In this document: in pieces, positions 16,582 through 24,986 of the stretch
How the letters are laid out: each line of letters begins with the position of its first letter
Numbering within the stretch: the stretch's first letter is position 1
DNA from: Haloglomus salinum
GTDB lineage: Archaea; Halobacteriota; Halobacteria; Halobacteriales; Haloarculaceae
NCBI RefSeq assembly: GCF_024298825.1
Contig: NZ_CP101153.1
Span: forward strand, 3,906,001-3,970,000
DNA length: 64,000 bases
Direction: 5' to 3'
Notes under the pieces: model-generated
Databases searched by the model: none
Told to the model about the DNA's origin: nothing
What the model saw: the letters and a program-made list of their open reading frames with translations, nothing else
Position numbers and translations under genes: made by a program

Positions 16582-17193
16582 ATGTTCGAAAACATCGAAC
16601 GCGACGAAGAGCGCGGGCAGGTGGGGATCGGTACCCTCATCGTGTTCATCGCGCTCGTCCTCGTCGCCGCAATCGCCGCCGGTGTGCTGATCAACACCGC
16701 CGGCTTCCTGCAGAATCAGGCAGAATCGACCGGCCAAGAGAGTACACAGCAGGTATCGAATAATGTCAACATCCTCAGTACGACGGGCTCAATGAGCAAT
16801 GCTGGCGGGCCAGTGAACGAGATTACGGTCGTCGTCGGTGTTGGGCCCGGGTCCGATCCGATTGACCTTGCTGATGCGAGGTTCGAGCTGCTGTACGACA
16901 GTGCGTACAGCGCGAAGGGTTCGACCTCCAGTTCGCTGTCCGGCTCGGACGGAACCCTCCTGCTACAGGACACGTCGGGAACCGCTGTCAGTGACTCAAC
17001 CCTCTCTCCCGGTGAGCGGGTGCAAGTAGTTATCGATACCACGGGTACGGGTGGTGACGCTGCCTTCTCGGGAGTTACGCTCCCAGAGGGCTCAGAGGCA
17101 GATCTGACCATTACGACCGCGGACGGTTCACAGACGCGCGAAGTCCTCAATGTCCCCGACCCGATTGATGGCTCCGACGACGTGAGGCTGTAG
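16582..17193 (+). CDS. arlB: Archaellin, first of three tandem copies
   Basis: 203 residues. The N-terminus has a class III (pilin-like) signal: a charged leader [11 protein letters not shown], a cleavage site expected after Gly before [12 protein letters not shown] for the prepilin peptidase, and the hydrophobic helix that packs in the filament core. The rest is a Ser/Thr/Asp-rich beta domain exposed on the archaellum surface. The C-terminus ([13 protein letters not shown]) resembles that of the second copy. It is followed after 4 bases by the next archaellin. Confidence 0.96.
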   Translation: MFENIERDEERGQVGIGTLIVFIALVLVAAIAAGVLINTAGFLQNQAESTGQESTQQVSNNVNILSTTGSMSNAGGPVNEITVVVGVGPGSDPIDLADARFELLYDSAYSAKGSTSSSLSGSDGTLLLQDTSGTAVSDSTLSPGERVQVVIDTTGTGGDAAFSGVTLPEGSEADLTITTADGSQTREVLNVPDPIDGSDDVRL

Positions 17194-17197
17194 AACA

Positions 17198-17764
17198 ATG
17201 TTCGAAAACATCCACAACGACGAGGAGCGCGGGCAGGTGGGAATCGGTACCCTCATCGTGTTCATCGCGCTCGTTCTGGTCGCAGCCATCGCTGCCGGTG
17301 TGCTGATCAACACCGCCGGCTTCCTGCAGAACCAGGCAGAATCGACCGGCCAAGAGAGTACAAATCAGGTCACGAACGGGGTGAACGTCATCGGTTCAAC
17401 CGGCATCTACGACGGTTCATCCGGGACGGTCGACAACGTCACGATTACCGTGTCCCTGTCGCCGGGTGCAGACCCCGTCGACCTGACAGACGCACAGGTA
17501 GAGTTCCTGGGTTCGAGTGCGAGTATCAAGGAACTCGAAGCTGCGGACATCACTGCCGTCAAGGGATCGGGGACGACGCTCTCCGACTCCAGTGATCGGA
17601 TGGAAATCTTCCTCGATCTCACCGGCAGTACCGACCTCCCCGCAGAGCAGATGAGTCCGGGTGATGAGGCCGAGGTGGTCATCACGACCGAGGATGGCTC
17701 CCAGACGACGGAGGTCCTCAATGTTCCCGACCCGGTCGGAGACAAGACTGCGGTGATGCTGTAG
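17198..17764 (+). CDS. arlB: Archaellin, second tandem copy
   Basis: 188 residues, the shortest of the three. The first about 55 residues are almost the same as in the neighbours, with the class III signal and core helix. The surface domain differs and carries a possible N-glycosylation sequon (NVT in [10 protein letters not shown]). The tail ([15 protein letters not shown]) matches the first copy. It begins four bases after the preceding stop. Confidence 0.95.
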   Translation: MFENIHNDEERGQVGIGTLIVFIALVLVAAIAAGVLINTAGFLQNQAESTGQESTNQVTNGVNVIGSTGIYDGSSGTVDNVTITVSLSPGADPVDLTDAQVEFLGSSASIKELEAADITAVKGSGTTLSDSSDRMEIFLDLTGSTDLPAEQMSPGDEAEVVITTEDGSQTTEVLNVPDPVGDKTAVML

Positions 17765-17768
17765 AACA

Positions 17769-18422
17769 ATGTTCGAAAACATCCACAACGACGAGGAGCG
17801 CGGGCAGGTGGGAATCGGTACCCTCATCGTGTTCATCGCGCTCGTCCTCGTCGCCGCAATCGCCGCCGGTGTGCTGATCAACACCGCCGGCTTCCTGCAG
17901 AATCAGGCAGAATCGACCGGCCAAGAGAGTACAAACCAGGTTACCCAGTCGTTGAACGTCCAGAGTAGCCTGGGTACTATCAACGACTCGTCGGCTACCG
18001 GTATCAGTACCATCGAGCTGACGGTGTCCAAGTCACCCGGCGCTGGACCGATTAACGTCAACGAGTCCACGATTCAGTATGTGAGTCCCAACGGCGCCAA
18101 CACGCTGGTCGCGACGACCTCGTCGAATCTAGTTGCCCCGGACGGGACTAGCGACGCGACGGAGATAAACTACGGTGAAGCGTACTTCGTCGCGGGACAG
18201 GACGTGCTCGAGAACTCCGAGACGACTACCATCACTATCCACCTGCGACCTGAGGAGAACAGCGCGAACTTCCCCGATGGATACGATACCGGAATGAACA
18301 CGCTACTCCCCGGTGATGACGCAACCATCGAGATTACTACGCCATCTGGTGGCACGACGACCGAGGTCGTGGATGTCCCGCAGCCGCTGACGGGATCCGC
18401 CAGCGACCAGGTCCGGCTGTAA
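17769..18422 (+). CDS. arlB: Archaellin, third tandem copy
   Basis: 217 residues, the longest copy. The signal peptide and core helix are shared with the other two. The outer domain is distinct and holds several sequons (NDS, NES). The C-terminus ([13 protein letters not shown]) keeps the family ending. It is the last archaellin before the accessory genes. In related haloarchaea the paralogues build different filament parts or versions; which role each has here cannot be read from sequence. Confidence 0.95.
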   Translation: MFENIHNDEERGQVGIGTLIVFIALVLVAAIAAGVLINTAGFLQNQAESTGQESTNQVTQSLNVQSSLGTINDSSATGISTIELTVSKSPGAGPINVNESTIQYVSPNGANTLVATTSSNLVAPDGTSDATEINYGEAYFVAGQDVLENSETTTITIHLRPEENSANFPDGYDTGMNTLLPGDDATIEITTPSGGTTTEVVDVPQPLTGSASDQVRL

Positions 18423-18483
18423 CCTCCCCTCTCCCGCATCGCTCTCCGAACGAACTCTCTCAAAGCTCCCGCGAACAAACACA

Positions 18484-18930
18484 ATGGGCTTCAGTGTCTC
18501 CGGCGCGACGGCGATCGTCTTCCTAGGCGCCGTCATCGCCTTCGGCAGCGCCTACCCGGCTGTCGTCGATAGTACGGAGGCCATCTCGCAGGCCCAGGGC
18601 CAGCAGTCCGACCGGATGCTCGAACAGCAGAACAGCGAGCTCACGGTCGAGACGGCCACCTACTACGCGGGCAACGACACGTTGACGGCCAACGTGTCCA
18701 ACAGCGGCACGACCGCCCTGGCGGTAGGTGAGGTTGACGTGCTCGTCAACGGCACCTACCGCGACGGGGCGACAGTCGACGTCGTTGGGAACAGCGGCTC
18801 CGAGGTGTGGCTCCCCGGCGAGGTCCTCCGGGTAGAGGTGTCCGCGACGCCGAACACGGCCGGGGACGAACTCCGGCTCAAGCTCGTGACGGGGCCGGGC
18901 GTCGCCGACGCGACGGAGGTGCCCACCTAG
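18484..18930 (+). CDS. arlF: Archaellum stator protein ArlF (FlaF)
   Basis: 148 residues. One N-terminal membrane helix (ATAIVFLGAVIAFGSAY) is followed by a short coil and a beta-sandwich with repeated strands (LTVETATYYAGNDTLTANVS, VDVLVNGTYRDG). This is the layout of ArlF, which with ArlG binds the S-layer and anchors the archaellum motor outside the membrane. It lies 61 bases after the last archaellin, and its stop directly abuts the arlG start. Confidence 0.92.
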   Translation: MGFSVSGATAIVFLGAVIAFGSAYPAVVDSTEAISQAQGQQSDRMLEQQNSELTVETATYYAGNDTLTANVSNSGTTALAVGEVDVLVNGTYRDGATVDVVGNSGSEVWLPGEVLRVEVSATPNTAGDELRLKLVTGPGVADATEVPT

Positions 18931-19392
18931 ATGGCCAGCGCCTCCGTCTCCTCGCTCATCATCTTCATCGCCAGCCTGGTGGTCGCGGCCTCCGTCGCGG
19001 GCACGCTCGTCACGCAGGTCGGGGATATCACCCACTCCGTGACCGACAGCAGCGAAGATGTCGAGAAGAACATCAACACGGACATCGCCATCATCAGCGA
19101 CGCCGGGCGGCCGGATTCGATCTACGACGGGAGCGCACCCATCACGGTGCTCGTGAAGAACACCGGCTCGGGGACGCTCGCGACCGACCCCGGGCAGTTG
19201 GACGTGCTGGTCAACGGCAGTTACGTCGCCGAGGGCGACCTCACAGTGACGAAAGCCGGCGGAGGCGGTGGCTCCTGGGGGCCCGGCGAGGTGGTGAAGG
19301 TGGCAATCGACTACGGCGGCCTCGAAACCGGCGACCACCGGGTGACAGTTATTGTCAATGGGAACGAAGAGGTCCTGCGGTTCAGACACTGA
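18931..19392 (+). CDS. arlG: Archaellum stator protein ArlG (FlaG)
   Basis: 153 residues. An N-terminal membrane helix (SSLIIFIASLVVAASVAGTL) is followed by a coil and a beta-sandwich (APITVLVKNTGSGTL, LDVLVNGSYVAEGDLTV). It pairs with ArlF to form the pseudoperiplasmic stator. The ATG follows the arlF stop with no gap, which points to coupled translation and equal dosage. Confidence 0.92.
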   Translation: MASASVSSLIIFIASLVVAASVAGTLVTQVGDITHSVTDSSEDVEKNINTDIAIISDAGRPDSIYDGSAPITVLVKNTGSGTLATDPGQLDVLVNGSYVAEGDLTVTKAGGGGGSWGPGEVVKVAIDYGGLETGDHRVTVIVNGNEEVLRFRH

Positions 19393-19398
19393 TTCCAG

Positions 19399-20106
19399 AT
19401 GACCGACGATACCTCGCCGTCCGACCGAGACAGCCCCGACGAAGAGCCTGCCGACGGGGACGAGCCCCTGTTCCCGGCCGAAGAGTCGTCGGAGAGCCCA
19501 GCCGAGGACGGGCCGCCGGAGGGGCGCCCCGAGAAGGGACGGGTCCTCTCGCCCAACGACCTCGACATCACCGACGACGAGGCCGTCGAGGAGATAGACG
19601 ACGGGCGATTCGTCGTCTCCGCGGGCGGCGGCCCGCCGAACGTACCGGACGACCCGCCCGACCCCGCCGACGGCGGGAGCGGTGCGGACGAGGTCGGTGG
19701 GGCCGGCATCGCCGGGAGCAGCCAGCAGGGTGGTCACGGCGCCCCGGGCGCCGGCGGGCCGGCGAGCCCCGAGGCCGCCCGGAACCTGCTGGGCGAGGAA
19801 CTCGGGCGGACCCGGGCACGCTACGGTATCGACGTGGTCGGGCGGTTCGACGGGGAGTCCGCCCGGCATCGGACCGTCTCCAACGACGTGGTGGCGACGT
19901 TCGAGAACCTGGTGCTCTGGTACGCGCGCCACGTCTCCGACGACACGCCGGCCGAGGAGGTCATCGAGATCCTCCTCCGTGAGGCGAGCGTGGTTCCGGA
20001 CCCGGGGACGCCGAACCTGAAGGAGCTCCTGGACAAGCACGACCTGACCCCGCACGACTCCATCGCGGAGCTGGTCGCGGCCATCACGGCCGAATCCGGC
20101 GACTGA
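19399..20106 (+). CDS. Acidic archaellum-cluster protein (DUF7500-like)
   Basis: 235 residues. The first about 140 are disordered and rich in Pro, Glu, Asp and Gly. The C-terminal 95 residues form a compact helical domain (NDVVATFENLVLWYARHVSD, EEVIEILLREASVV, NLKELLDKHDLTPHDS). Proteins like this are found in haloarchaeal archaellum clusters, and I believe the family is DUF7500, without being able to check. The gene starts six bases after arlG. The function is unknown; a cytosolic motor accessory role is inferred from position only. Confidence 0.75.
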   Translation: MTDDTSPSDRDSPDEEPADGDEPLFPAEESSESPAEDGPPEGRPEKGRVLSPNDLDITDDEAVEEIDDGRFVVSAGGGPPNVPDDPPDPADGGSGADEVGGAGIAGSSQQGGHGAPGAGGPASPEAARNLLGEELGRTRARYGIDVVGRFDGESARHRTVSNDVVATFENLVLWYARHVSDDTPAEEVIEILLREASVVPDPGTPNLKELLDKHDLTPHDSIAELVAAITAESGD

Positions 20107-20286
20107 CTCGGCCGTTCGGCGGGCCGTCGCTCCCACGACGTTCGCAGCCACGGCACGAGCAGCGACGAGCGGGTCGTCGGCCCGCCCAGCGGAGGGCGAC
20201 CACCGATAGCCACTAAAAGTCTGTTCCGCGTTTCGGTCGCCGAGGGCTGCCGGACGTTGACGTAGGTATCCCCGTTGGAGTGGAGT

Positions 20287-20646
20287 ATGGAGCTGGACGT
20301 ACTGATCGTCGACGACTCGGACTTCATGCGGGACCTCCTCCGGGAGATCCTCGAGGAGGACCACGACGTCGTCGGCGAGGCGGAGAACGGCGTCGAGGCG
20401 GTGGAACTGTACCAGGAATCGAAGCCGGACCTCGTGATGATGGACATCACGATGCCCATCCGGAACGGCATCGAGGCGACCGACGAGATCACGTCGGGCG
20501 ACCCCGCCGCGAACGTCATCATGTGCACGAGCGTCGGGCAGGAGGAGAAGATGAAGAGCGCCATCAAGGCGGGAGCCAGCGGCTACATCAAGAAACCGTT
20601 CCAGAAGCCCAGCGTGCTCCAGGAGATACAGAAGGTCACGGGCTGA
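20287..20646 (+). CDS. cheY: Chemotaxis response regulator CheY
   Basis: 119 residues from the ATG at 20287. It is a single receiver domain with the acidic pair at residues 9-10 (VLIVDD), the phospho-accepting Asp53 in VMMDITMP, the Thr/Ser switch in MCTSVG, and the lysine in IKKPF. It carries the signal from CheA to the archaellum motor through CheF and ArlCE. Its stop TGA shares one base with the cheC start, so cheY, cheC and cheD are tightly coupled. Confidence 0.96.
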   Translation: MELDVLIVDDSDFMRDLLREILEEDHDVVGEAENGVEAVELYQESKPDLVMMDITMPIRNGIEATDEITSGDPAANVIMCTSVGQEEKMKSAIKAGASGYIKKPFQKPSVLQEIQKVTG

Positions 20647-21833
20647 TGCAGATCGACATCGACGCCCTGGAGACGTACAACGACCTCGCCCGTGACGGCG
20701 CGGAGTCGGCGGCCGCGTCGCTCTCGCAGCTGACGGGCATCCAGACCCGGGTCGACGTGACCAACGTCTCGCTGGCGTCCGCGGCGGACCTGCGCTACGA
20801 GTTCGTCGGCCGGGAGTTCGCCGGCGTCCGTATCGCGCTGGGCGGCGCGTTCTCGGGCGAGACGGTGCTGGCGTTCGACGACCGGGCCCGGGAGGCCATC
20901 ACCGACGTGCTGGCGCCCGACGGGACGATGGAGCGCAGCGCCGTCGAGGAGGTGGGCAACATCATGATGAGCGGCTTCATCGACGGCTGGGCCGACCACC
21001 TCGACACGGGTATCGACATGAGCCCGCCGACGTACGTCGAGGGGTCCGGCGAGGAGATGCTCCCGACGAACGTCGCCAGCGGTGAGCAGCTGATGATGTT
21101 CCGGAGCCGGGTGCAGGCGGTCGATGAGGCCGTGGACTTCCGCATCTGCCTGATGCCCGAGCGGGCGACGATGGCCGAGGCGATGGAACCACCGTCGGAC
21201 AGCGGCATCGACTTCGAGAAGCTGGAGGTGTTCAACGAGATGACCGCTGCCGGGAGCGCCAACGCGGCCGGCAACATCAGCACGATGACCGGCATCGACG
21301 CCGACCTCGAGGTCAACCGGATGAGCTTCGTCCCCATCGAGGACGTCCCGGCACAGGTCGGCGACGAACGTTACGTCGGAACGGTCCTCCAGTACGAGGG
21401 CTCCATCGGCGGCTACCTGGTCATCCTGTTCGACCAGCCCTCCGCCCGGGCCGTAGTGGACGCGATGATGCCCGGCGGGAGCGAGGACGGCTGGGGCGAG
21501 ATGGAGCAGAGCGCGCTGGAGGAGCTCTGCAACATCATGACCAGCGGCTTCATCGACGGCTGGGCGAACGTGCTCGAATCAGAGATACAGCACTCCCCGC
21601 CGCAGTTCGTCGCTGACATGGGGTCGTCCATCCTGAGCCCCGTCGTCGGCCGGATGGCCGAGAGCCAGGAGCACGCGTTCCTGCTGGACTCGACCATCGA
21701 GACCGCCGACGACCGGGCGTTCCGGTGTGAACTGTTCGCCCTGCCGAACGAGCGGGAACTGACCGCCGCGCTGGACGCACTGCTGGTCGAGCGGGCGGAC
21801 CAGCTGGAGGCCGACCCGAGCGAGGTGTTCTGA
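20646..21833 (+). CDS. cheC: Double-domain CheC phosphatase
   Basis: 395 residues with two CheC-type halves (about 1-195 and 196-395). Each half keeps a full phosphatase signature: SAVEEVGN ... SPP near residues 98-127 and SALEELCN ... SPP near 287-315, with the conserved Ser, Glu and Asn about 21 residues before the proline. It would dephosphorylate CheY-P and may bind CheD. A tandem fusion of this kind contrasts with single-domain CheC proteins, although FliY-like proteins also carry repeated CheC units. Confidence 0.93.
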   Translation: MQIDIDALETYNDLARDGAESAAASLSQLTGIQTRVDVTNVSLASAADLRYEFVGREFAGVRIALGGAFSGETVLAFDDRAREAITDVLAPDGTMERSAVEEVGNIMMSGFIDGWADHLDTGIDMSPPTYVEGSGEEMLPTNVASGEQLMMFRSRVQAVDEAVDFRICLMPERATMAEAMEPPSDSGIDFEKLEVFNEMTAAGSANAAGNISTMTGIDADLEVNRMSFVPIEDVPAQVGDERYVGTVLQYEGSIGGYLVILFDQPSARAVVDAMMPGGSEDGWGEMEQSALEELCNIMTSGFIDGWANVLESEIQHSPPQFVADMGSSILSPVVGRMAESQEHAFLLDSTIETADDRAFRCELFALPNERELTAALDALLVERADQLEADPSEVF

Positions 21834-22342
21834 TGGCGGTGCCGGTGAGTGACGACGCTCCCGGCGACGCCGACGTCTCGGTCTCGGTCGCCGATAGCGG
21901 GGTCTCCGCCGGCGGCTGCCTCCGAACCAGTGGCCTCGGCTCCTGTCTCGGCGTGGCGCTCTACGACCCGGAGGCCGGTATCGGCGCGTTGCTCCACCCC
22001 ATGCTCCCGTTCCGGGAGGACGAGACGCGGCGCCGGGAGCGGTACGTCGACTCGGGCATCGCGGAGGTACTCGGCCAGCTCGAGGCCACCGGCGCGGACC
22101 GGGACCGTATCGTCGCCCGCGTCGTCGGCGGCGCCGCGGTCGTCGAGTTCGGCTGGAACGAGGACGACGGCGGGTCCATCGGCCAGCGCAACGTCGCGGC
22201 CGCAGAGGAGGTCCTCGACGAGGCCGGCATCGACATCGTCGGCCGGGAGGTCGGTGGCGAACACGGGCGGTCGATGCGGTTCGATACGGTCAGCGGTGAG
22301 GTGACCGTCGAACGCACCGACGGCGAACGGACCGTCCTGTAG
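21833..22342 (+). CDS. cheD: Chemoreceptor glutamine deamidase CheD
   Basis: 169 residues. The active-site cysteine sits in SGLGSCLGVALYD and the catalytic histidine in ALLHPMLP, at the usual spacing. The core strands VARVVGGAAV and GQRNVAAAEEVL are also family features. CheD deamidates receptor glutamines and interacts with CheC. The ATG overlaps the cheC stop by one base. It is the last gene before a 249-base gap preceding arlCE. Confidence 0.94.
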   Translation: MAVPVSDDAPGDADVSVSVADSGVSAGGCLRTSGLGSCLGVALYDPEAGIGALLHPMLPFREDETRRRERYVDSGIAEVLGQLEATGADRDRIVARVVGGAAVVEFGWNEDDGGSIGQRNVAAAEEVLDEAGIDIVGREVGGEHGRSMRFDTVSGEVTVERTDGERTVL

Positions 22343-22591
22343 TTCGGCCTGGTGAAATCTCACCCCGAATCGGGTAACTTCAACCTGTCCCTCGTTCCGT
22401 GCCTCGAACTGGTCCTGAAGTAATAGGTGGATGCCGGACAAGTGGAATCAACTCATGCCTCTCACCAGTGAACCCTCAGGACGGGCCCCCCACCCACACG
22501 GCCGGGGTCCGACGGCGACCGGCCGGCCGGCGTCCCCGACCGTGACGAGACCGGGAACCGACGACGTGACCGTTCCCGGAGGTGGACACTG

Positions 22592-24214
22592 ATGGGGTTG
22601 TTCGGTGGAGGCGACGAGGAGGAGGACACCGCGGACGAGGAACCCGAGGAGGCGTCCGACCCGCTCCTCGACGACGGCGGCGACGACCTGCTCGAGGGGG
22701 GCGAGGACATGGCCTTCGGCGACATGGATGACGACGACGGCGGCGGTGGCGGTGGTGGAGCCGGCAACGCTGAACTCGAGAACCGGATGGACGAGCTGGA
22801 GAACGAGGTCGGCTCGCTCTCCTCGACGGTGAACACGGTCAAGAGCGAGAACGAGCAGATAAGCGAGTCCGTCGACGACATCGAGGAGAACATCCGGAAG
22901 CTGCTGGAGGTGTACGAGATGGTCACTCGCGGGGTCAATCCGTTCGTCAACGAGGACGATCTGGGCAACGCCTTCGACGGCGGCGGTGGCGCCGCCGGCG
23001 GTGGGGCCAGCCTCTTCGGCGGCGACGACGGTGGCGAGGACGAGGAGGCGCTGGACGACGATGTCGCTGGCGCCGACGCGGAGGATTTCTTCGACGAGGA
23101 TCTCGGCGAGGACGAGTTCGACGATGGAATGGGGGAGTTCGACGACGGGGACGACGAGTTCGGTGGCGGTGGGGACGACTTCGACGATGACGCGGACGCC
23201 CTCGACGGCGGTATGGACGACTTCGACGACAGCGGCGATGCCGACGGTGACGAGGGGAAGTCCTTCGAGGAGTTGAAGGCCGAGTACGACGCCGGCGACG
23301 CGGAGTGGCAGGGAGAGGAGGCCGACGCCGGAGAGCCGCTGGACGCCCCGGACGCGGAACCGGCCGCGATGGACGGTGACGGGATGGAGGGGGCTCTCGA
23401 CGAGGACATGGGTAGGGGCGGCCCGGAGGCCGACGAGGCGTTCGACACCGAGGGGCTGGACGAGGTCGTGGCCGACGATGCGGGGGCCACGACCACAGAC
23501 ACGGCAGCGAGCGACCACTCGGACGGCCGTCGCCCCCACCTCGACGCGCTCCCGGACGGCTACGCCAGCGACGTGGTCGTGATGGAGTGGCTCGAGTTCC
23601 TCGTCGACCAGGGGGGTGTCGACGGTGCGGCCCGGACCATCGCCTACTACGAGTCCATCGGCTGGCTCGGCGAGGCGGCCGCCGAGGACCTGCAGACGTA
23701 CCTCGGCGGCTTCGGCGAGGCCGCTGCCGAGGACCTGCCGGACCCGGAGCCCGTCGAGGCCCGCTCGCCACTCAGTGTGCAGTGCCACCGGACGAGCCTG
23801 CGCTACGTCAGTCGGCTCTCCAGCGCCTCCATGGGCATGGACGTGATGGACCGGCTCGAGGAGGGCAATGCCGCCCACGCCCCGGCGCCGGACGCGAGGT
23901 CGTCCCGCCCCGACTGGCTGGCGGGCAACGGTCACGACTCGGCTGCACCCGCCGCACCCGCAGCGGAGGCGGCCGGCGGGCCGGCGACCGACGGCGGGAC
24001 CGACCCCGGCGACGGGCGGGCACCGACCTGGCAGCAGCCGCCGGAGTCGAGGGCCGTCGGGAGCGAGGGGGGACACGACCCGGCCCCGGAGGAACGGCTG
24101 ACCCGGGCTCGTGGGGCCGACGACGGGCCGCCGCCGGGTGGCCGCCGCGGTGTCGAGCGGACCGGGGCCGAGGCACCGACCCCCGAATCGACCGACGACC
24201 CCACCGACCAGTAA
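22592..24214 (+). CDS. arlCE: Fused ArlC-ArlE motor switch protein
   Basis: 540 residues. The N-terminal ArlC part (about 58-130) is a coiled coil followed by LLEVYEMVTRGVNPFVN. A central Asp/Gly-rich region (about 130-310) is extremely acidic and repetitive (DDFDD-type units). The ArlE/D domain (about 308-420) carries the sequences HLDALPDGYASDVVVMEWLE and TIAYYESIGWL. A low-complexity tail of about 120 residues follows. The protein sits at the cytoplasmic base of the archaellum and receives CheY-P through CheF. No separate arlD is seen. The tail is not part of the usual domain and may be disordered. Confidence 0.92.
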   Translation: MGLFGGGDEEEDTADEEPEEASDPLLDDGGDDLLEGGEDMAFGDMDDDDGGGGGGGAGNAELENRMDELENEVGSLSSTVNTVKSENEQISESVDDIEENIRKLLEVYEMVTRGVNPFVNEDDLGNAFDGGGGAAGGGASLFGGDDGGEDEEALDDDVAGADAEDFFDEDLGEDEFDDGMGEFDDGDDEFGGGGDDFDDDADALDGGMDDFDDSGDADGDEGKSFEELKAEYDAGDAEWQGEEADAGEPLDAPDAEPAAMDGDGMEGALDEDMGRGGPEADEAFDTEGLDEVVADDAGATTTDTAASDHSDGRRPHLDALPDGYASDVVVMEWLEFLVDQGGVDGAARTIAYYESIGWLGEAAAEDLQTYLGGFGEAAAEDLPDPEPVEARSPLSVQCHRTSLRYVSRLSSASMGMDVMDRLEEGNAAHAPAPDARSSRPDWLAGNGHDSAAPAAPAAEAAGGPATDGGTDPGDGRAPTWQQPPESRAVGSEGGHDPAPEERLTRARGADDGPPPGGRRGVERTGAEAPTPESTDDPTDQ

Positions 24215-24215
24215 G

Positions 24216-24986
24216 ATGCCAGGCACCAACGCCGAACGGAACCTGCTCTCGCTCGGGCTGAGTGACCACGACCGGCTGAACAAGGAGCTGGGCGGCGGTA
24301 TCCCCAGGGGGAGCATCGTCCTCGTCGAGGGCGACTACGGTGCCGGCAAGAGCGCGCTCTCACAGCGGCTCGCCTACGGGTTCTGTGAGACGGGGACGAG
24401 CGTCACCTACCTCTCGACGGAGCTGACCATCGGCGGGTTCATCGACCAGATGCACTCGCTGGAGTACGGCGTGGTCGACCACCTCCTGAACGAGGAGCTC
24501 CTGTTCCTCCACGCCGACATCGACACGGGGGGCGTGCTATCGGGCGATGGCGAGGCCGAGAACGAGCGGATGGACCTGCTGTCGAGCCTGATGGACGCCG
24601 AGACGATGTGGGAACCCGAGGTCGTCATCATCGACACCTTCGACGCCATCCTCCGGAACGACCCGACGTTCGAGGCACTCATCCGGCAGAACGAGGAGCG
24701 CCAGGCCGCCCTCGAGATCATCTCCTTCTTCCGCAACATCATCTCCGGCGGGAAGGTCATCGTGCTGACTGTCGACCCGTCCACGGTCGACCAGGAGGCC
24801 ATCGGTCCCTTCCGGGCCATCGCGGACGTGTTCTTCGAGCTGGAGATGATAGAGGTCGGCAACGACGTGCGCCGGCAGATCGCGGTCAAGCGGTTCGCCG
24901 GCATGGGGGAACAGGTCGGTGACTCGGTCGGGTACAGTGTCCGGTCGGGCACCGGAATCGTCATCGAGAACCGTTCCATCGCATGA
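24216..24986 (+). CDS. arlH: Archaellum motor ATPase regulator ArlH (FlaH)
   Basis: 256 residues from the ATG at 24216, one base after the arlCE stop. It is a KaiC/RecA-like fold with Walker A GDYGAGKSA (about 36-44) and Walker B VVIIDTFDA. ArlH binds ATP without strong turnover, forms a ring under ArlJ and controls ArlI in assembly and rotation. Its stop overlaps the arlI start by four bases. A KaiC-like relative lies at the far end of the island at 41482-42186. Confidence 0.95.
   Translation: MPGTNAERNLLSLGLSDHDRLNKELGGGIPRGSIVLVEGDYGAGKSALSQRLAYGFCETGTSVTYLSTELTIGGFIDQMHSLEYGVVDHLLNEELLFLHADIDTGGVLSGDGEAENERMDLLSSLMDAETMWEPEVVIIDTFDAILRNDPTFEALIRQNEERQAALEIISFFRNIISGGKVIVLTVDPSTVDQEAIGPFRAIADVFFELEMIEVGNDVRRQIAVKRFAGMGEQVGDSVGYSVRSGTGIVIENRSIA

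Larger units (their letters stand above)
16579..17943 (+). repeat. Three near-identical archaellin 5' segments in tandem
   Basis: About 170-180 bp beginning AACAATGTTCGAAAACATC recur at about 16579, 17195 and 17766. They cover the short intergenic spacer and the first about 55 codons of each archaellin, with only a few mismatches. Downstream the three genes diverge. The pattern suggests recent duplication and ongoing gene conversion of the signal peptide and core helix. Confidence 0.85.

Noticed and set aside
18523-20364. 613-codon frame on the minus strand opposite arlF, arlG and the DUF7500-like gene
   Set aside because: It covers three confident plus-strand genes and has no domain pattern.
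22448-24316. 622-codon frame on the minus strand opposite arlCE
   Set aside because: It mirrors the repetitive GAC/GAG codons of the acidic arlCE region; no start signal or motif.
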